NCBI GenBank assembly: GCA_038229875.1
Contig: JBBROA010000161.1
Span: 1-7,703, forward strand
Length of the DNA stretch: 7,703 nt
Direction: 5' to 3'
From: JALYUA01 sp038229875
Lineage (GTDB): Bacteria; Acidobacteriota; Thermoanaerobaculia; UBA5066; Gp7-AA6
The first letter of the stretch is position 1. Every line of letters starts with the position of its first letter. The notes beneath the pieces are model-generated. The model saw nothing but the letters and a program-made list of their open reading frames with translations. It was not told the origin of the DNA and made no database searches. Of the stretch, positions 5,230 through 7,703 are shown in pieces. A program made the translations under genes and the position numbers.

Positions 5230-6955
5230 ACGAGTCGGTCTCCTCTCACTCGCACTCGCCGTCGCGCTGCCGCTGGCGGCGGATGAGGGAAGCGCCCTCC
5301 GAACGGTTGAGATCTCCGAGGAAATCAGGGTCTCGATCGAAGCCGGAGACGAGGTGTTTCTCTCTGCCCGTCCCCTTCCGCTCGAGAATCTCGATGCCTT
5401 CATCAAACGGTTCACCGACGATCCCCGCACGAAGAAGGAGATCCTGGCGCAGAACTCGGACCTGAAGCTCTTCCGCCGGGAAGTCTTCGTTCGCGTTCCG
5501 TACCGCCTGCTTTCCGACACCTACAAGAAGATCGCGATCGAGGCCCTGTTTCCGAGCGACCGCGGTGATCCCATCGGTTGGACGCACGTGGTCGGCTCCT
5601 CGAAGGGGAAACCCGAGACGCTCTGGCGCATCGCGGAGTGGTTCACCGGAAACGGCGCGCACTACCGGGACATCCGGACGGACGGGTCCGTCGTCACGGA
5701 GGCCGGACAGACCGTGCGGATCCCGGCGAACCTGCTGCTGCCCTCGTTCCGGACCGAGGCCGCGGCGAGCCCGCCCGCGGCCCCGCCGGAGGCCGGGCTC
5801 GAGTACGGGAAAGACGCTCAGGGACGCTTCGCGCTTTATCGGCTGCGCCGCGGCGAGGCGCTCTATTCCGCGGTCATCGTCCGTTTCACCGGGCGCGTCC
5901 ACGCGGAGGACGTGAACGCGAAGGCGATCGAGATCGCGGCCCGCAGCGGGATCGCCGACGTCCGGGCGATCCCGGTCGACTTTCCCATCAAGATTCCCGT
6001 CGAGGACCTCGCCGCGGAATATCGGCCCCCCGACGACCCGTCGCGCATCGAGGCCGAGAAGTCCCGCCTCGAGGCGTCGCAGTTCGCCAATCGGGTCCGT
6101 GCAGCGGATCTTTCCGGCGTCACGTTCGTGCTCGACGCGGGGCACGGCGGCCGCGACACGGGCGCGTCGGTCGACGGGATGGAGGAGGCGAAGCACGTTT
6201 ACGACCTCGCCTGCCGGCTCGAATCGCTGCTGCGCCAGCATTCGAAGGCGCGGGTGGTCTTGACAGTCGCGGGAAAGACCCCCTGCCGCATCCATGCCTC
6301 CGAGGCCGTCGGCGACTGGCGCACCGCGGAGGTGCAGACGCACCCGCCCTACCCGATCGAAGACACCGTCGCGGGGGTCAACCTGCGCTGGTATCTCGCA
6401 AACGCGGTCCTGCGGCGCGCAGAAAAGGAGGGCGGGTCGGAGGACCGCACCGTGTTCGTATCGCTGCACGCCGATTCGCTCCACCCCGCGGTGCGAGGGC
6501 TCATGGTTTACATCCCCGGAGAGAAGTTCTTAAACGGCCGGTTCGGCCGGATGGGTTCGATCTACGCGAGCCGGCGCGAAGTCCGCGAGGCGTCCTTCAC
6601 ATCGTTTTCCCGCAGGGAGCGCGTCAAGGCGGAGGGCGTCTCCCGGGACCTCGCTGAAAGGATCGTCGCGGCGTTTCGATCGGCGGGTCTTCCCCTCCAC
6701 GCGTTCCAGCCGATCCGCCGGAACGTGATCCGCGGGGGCAAGGAGTGGGTGCCGGCGATTCTCCGCTACAACCGCATCCCGGCCCGCGTCCTGCTCGAAA
6801 TCTGCAACCTGAACAATTCCGAGGACCGCAAGCTGCTCGTCACCGCCGCGTATCGGGACCGCGTGGCCCGCGCTCTCGTCTCCGCTCTCATCGCGTTCTA
6901 CGGCGGGCCCCCGGCGGGGAGCGCGGTGACGGCGGAAAAGCGCAACGGACCTTAA
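5216..6955 (+). CDS. Exported N-acetylmuramoyl-L-alanine amidase (LysM + Amidase_3), probable CTG start
   Basis: This zinc enzyme cleaves the amide bond between MurNAc and the stem peptide of peptidoglycan outside the cytoplasm. From CTG 5216 it has 579 residues. Residues 1-22 are a signal peptide (one Arg, then GLLSLALAVALPLAA). A LysM-like peptidoglycan-binding segment spans about 121-177 (THVV...ETLWRIAEWFTG...GQTVRIPANLLLP). A second, weaker LysM-like segment lies at about 206-268 (YRLRRGEALYSAVIVRF...IKIP). The Amidase_3 domain (about 302-561) has the zinc ligands His310 in LDAGHGG, Glu323 or Glu324, and His418 in SLHADS; Glu528 in LLEICNLNN is the expected catalytic Glu. The fold is AmiA/B/C-like but the gene is not assigned to one of them. 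Between an in-frame stop at 5018-5020 and GTG 5354 there is no ATG, GTG or TTG; GTG 5354 would remove the signal peptide. CTG 5216 is the only NTG in that interval before the signal peptide and has AGGAG upstream. It overlaps gatA by 14 nt and is likely in its operon. Confidence 0.92.
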   Translation: MGWPERVGLLSLALAVALPLAADEGSALRTVEISEEIRVSIEAGDEVFLSARPLPLENLDAFIKRFTDDPRTKKEILAQNSDLKLFRREVFVRVPYRLLSDTYKKIAIEALFPSDRGDPIGWTHVVGSSKGKPETLWRIAEWFTGNGAHYRDIRTDGSVVTEAGQTVRIPANLLLPSFRTEAAASPPAAPPEAGLEYGKDAQGRFALYRLRRGEALYSAVIVRFTGRVHAEDVNAKAIEIAARSGIADVRAIPVDFPIKIPVEDLAAEYRPPDDPSRIEAEKSRLEASQFANRVRAADLSGVTFVLDAGHGGRDTGASVDGMEEAKHVYDLACRLESLLRQHSKARVVLTVAGKTPCRIHASEAVGDWRTAEVQTHPPYPIEDTVAGVNLRWYLANAVLRRAEKEGGSEDRTVFVSLHADSLHPAVRGLMVYIPGEKFLNGRFGRMGSIYASRREVREASFTSFSRRERVKAEGVSRDLAERIVAAFRSAGLPLHAFQPIRRNVIRGGKEWVPAILRYNRIPARVLLEICNLNNSEDRKLLVTAAYRDRVARALVSALIAFYGGPPAGSAVTAEKRNGP

Positions 6956-6973
6956 GCGTTGACCCCGGGGCGG
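6956..6973. other. 18-base convergent spacer between the amidase and TPR genes
   Basis: Only 18 bases separate the two convergent stop codons. They contain the palindrome CCCCGGGG but no stem-loop with a T-run, so I see no intrinsic terminator for either gene here. Confidence 0.6.
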
Positions 6974-7366
6974 CTACTTCTTTCGTTTCTCGTTCAAGAA
7001 AGCGACCCACGCAGGGTCCGTGGCGATCGGGAGGTACTCGGGGTTCGATCGCAGGGCCGAGCGGTCGAGCTCCCCCTGCGACTCGAGCTGGCGGAGCGCC
7101 GCCACGCAACCGGCCGCGTCGCCCGCGCGGGCCCGGACCTGCGCCTCCAGCTCTTCCCCGCGCCAGCCTTCCCCGGTGACGAGTGCGCGCGCGTCGGCGA
7201 TCGACCGGATCGCCTCGCTTCCGCGGCCGAGGTTCGTCTGAACGACCGCGAGCAGCGAGAGGGCGTCGGGATCCGGTCCGGCCATCGCGATGTATCCGCG
7301 GAGGAGCGGCTCCGCCTCGGCGAACCGCCCCGCCTCGACCGCCAGGGAAGCGAGCTCCTTCGCCGC
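6974..7366 (-). CDS. TPR-repeat protein, C-terminal fragment (5' part missing or out of frame)
   Basis: From about 7366 down to the TAG at 6976-6974 the minus strand encodes about 130 residues of alternating helical repeats: KELASLAVEAGRFAEAEPLL, then PDALSLLAVVQTNLGRGSEA, then EELEAQVRARAGDAAGCVAAL. It ends with NPEYLPIATDPAWVAFLNEK, a common closing helix of bacterial TPR proteins. These are protein-protein interaction repeats; the partner is unknown. Upstream of 7366 this frame turns into low-complexity Arg/Cys-rich sequence with no repeats, although it stays open to an ATG at 7681. A neighbouring frame there encodes a plausible but unrelated protein. The TPR gene has therefore lost its beginning, by rearrangement, frameshift or a chimeric join. 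Convergent with the amidase gene. Confidence 0.6.
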   Translation of the reverse strand, partial: AAKELASLAVEAGRFAEAEPLLRGYIAMAGPDPDALSLLAVVQTNLGRGSEAIRSIADARALVTGEGWRGEELEAQVRARAGDAAGCVAALRQLESQGELDRSALRSNPEYLPIATDPAWVAFLNEKRKK

Positions 7367-7703
7367 GCCAGGAGCGGGACGCGCGCAGCGCCCCGAGTTC
7401 GCTGGCCAGCGTCGCCGAGATGTCCCGCGCCGCCGCGAGCGCGTCCGGGAGTTCCGCAGCAACTCGTGCCGCGCGCGCGGCGAAGCTGGCTTCCGCCGCC
7501 GCCCGCTCGGCGGCATCGTCGCTGTCGGGCCGCCGTTCCAACACGAGCAGCATCTCCAGCGCACATGGCTCGGTCTCGTGGAAGGCCGCGCAGCGATAGG
7601 GCAGCAGATCGAGCGCCACCAGCCCGGCAAGCAGGTCCAGCAGCGAGCCCGGCGTGAACACCCAGCAATGCACGTCGACATACTCGCCCGCCATGGCGAC
7701 CCG
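7365..7703 (-). CDS. C-terminal tail of a probable SAM-dependent methyltransferase (5' end outside window)
   Basis: The minus-strand frame beginning at 7703 is open at the edge and reads RVAMAGEYVDVHCWVFTPGS..., followed by LLDLLAGLVALDLLPYRC and CALEMLLVLERRP. From memory, the pattern YVDVHCWVFTP...LL..L..L.LLPYRC...LE is typical of the C-terminal end of class I methyltransferases found in glycan and capsule loci. An Ala-rich helical stretch follows, then ELGALRASRSWR (ending 7365), which resembles the LRAS.SWR motif near the end of many glycosyl- and methyltransferases. The expected continuation after SWR is absent; the frame instead runs into sequence whose real coding frame is the TPR protein. 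The catalytic SAM-binding part would be outside the window. An ATG at 7694 exists but is probably an internal Met. Family assignment is by pattern only. Confidence 0.5.

Noticed and set aside
5246..6484. 412-codon minus-strand open frame opposite the amidase
   Set aside because: The plus strand carries the full set of amidase motifs; the opposite frame is Arg/Asp-rich with no recognisable motif.
6888..7364. Continuation of the methyltransferase-tail frame down to 6888
   Set aside because: After the junction this frame becomes Gly/Arg-rich sequence that overlaps both the TPR frame and the end of the amidase; the TPR frame is clearly the coding one there.
1..7703. CRISPR array, insertion sequence, integrase/attachment site, tRNA or rRNA gene
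   Set aside because: I saw no regularly spaced repeats, terminal inverted repeats, transposase motifs, cloverleaf-like sequence or rRNA-like segment on either strand.

Overview
This 7.7 kb window is GC-rich, densely coding bacterial DNA. The gene set includes a type IV pilus motor ATPase, a GatCAB-type tRNA amidotransferase, a LysM-type cell-wall amidase and TPR and BNR-repeat proteins. It fits a free-living, GC-rich bacterium that makes Gln-tRNA or Asn-tRNA by the indirect, amidotransferase route. Acidobacteriota or a similar GC-rich lineage is my guess from gene style only; no marker in the window settles it.

Layout. Positions 1-3330 form a minus-strand block, read right to left: a tRNA nucleotidyltransferase/poly(A) polymerase (cca-like, 3330-2089), a PilT-family ATPase with an extra C-terminal coiled coil (2052-610), and the N-terminal part of a secreted YCF48/BNR-type repeat protein (564 to beyond position 1). 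A short divergent gap (3331-3396) separates this block from a plus-strand block: gatC (3397-3705), gatA (3754-5229) and an exported LysM/Amidase_3 N-acetylmuramoyl-L-alanine amidase (about 5216-6955) that overlaps the end of gatA. After 18 bases of convergent spacer, the minus strand resumes with the C-terminal part of a TPR protein (about 7366-6974). Its upstream end joins abruptly, in a different frame, to what looks like the tail of a SAM-dependent methyltransferase (7703 to about 7365).

How the genes relate. The divergent pair cca/gatC-gatA both serve tRNA: 3'-end CCA or A addition, and transamidation of mischarged Glu-tRNA(Gln) or Asp-tRNA(Asn). gatB is not in the window, so the complex must be completed from elsewhere. 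The amidase and PilT belong to envelope biology and appear to share transcripts with the tRNA genes by position, not by pathway.

I do not see a CRISPR array, defence island, transposon or obviously new multi-gene system. The points most worth checking are (i) the PilT ATPase fused in frame to a coiled-coil tail that carries its own Shine-Dalgarno sequence and ATG, so one gene may make two products; (ii) an amidase whose signal peptide can only be translated from a CTG start inside gatA; (iii) the out-of-frame methyltransferase/TPR junction near 7365, which may be a real rearrangement or a chimeric join; and (iv) -10-like boxes so close to the pilT and gatC starts that leaderless transcripts are implied.
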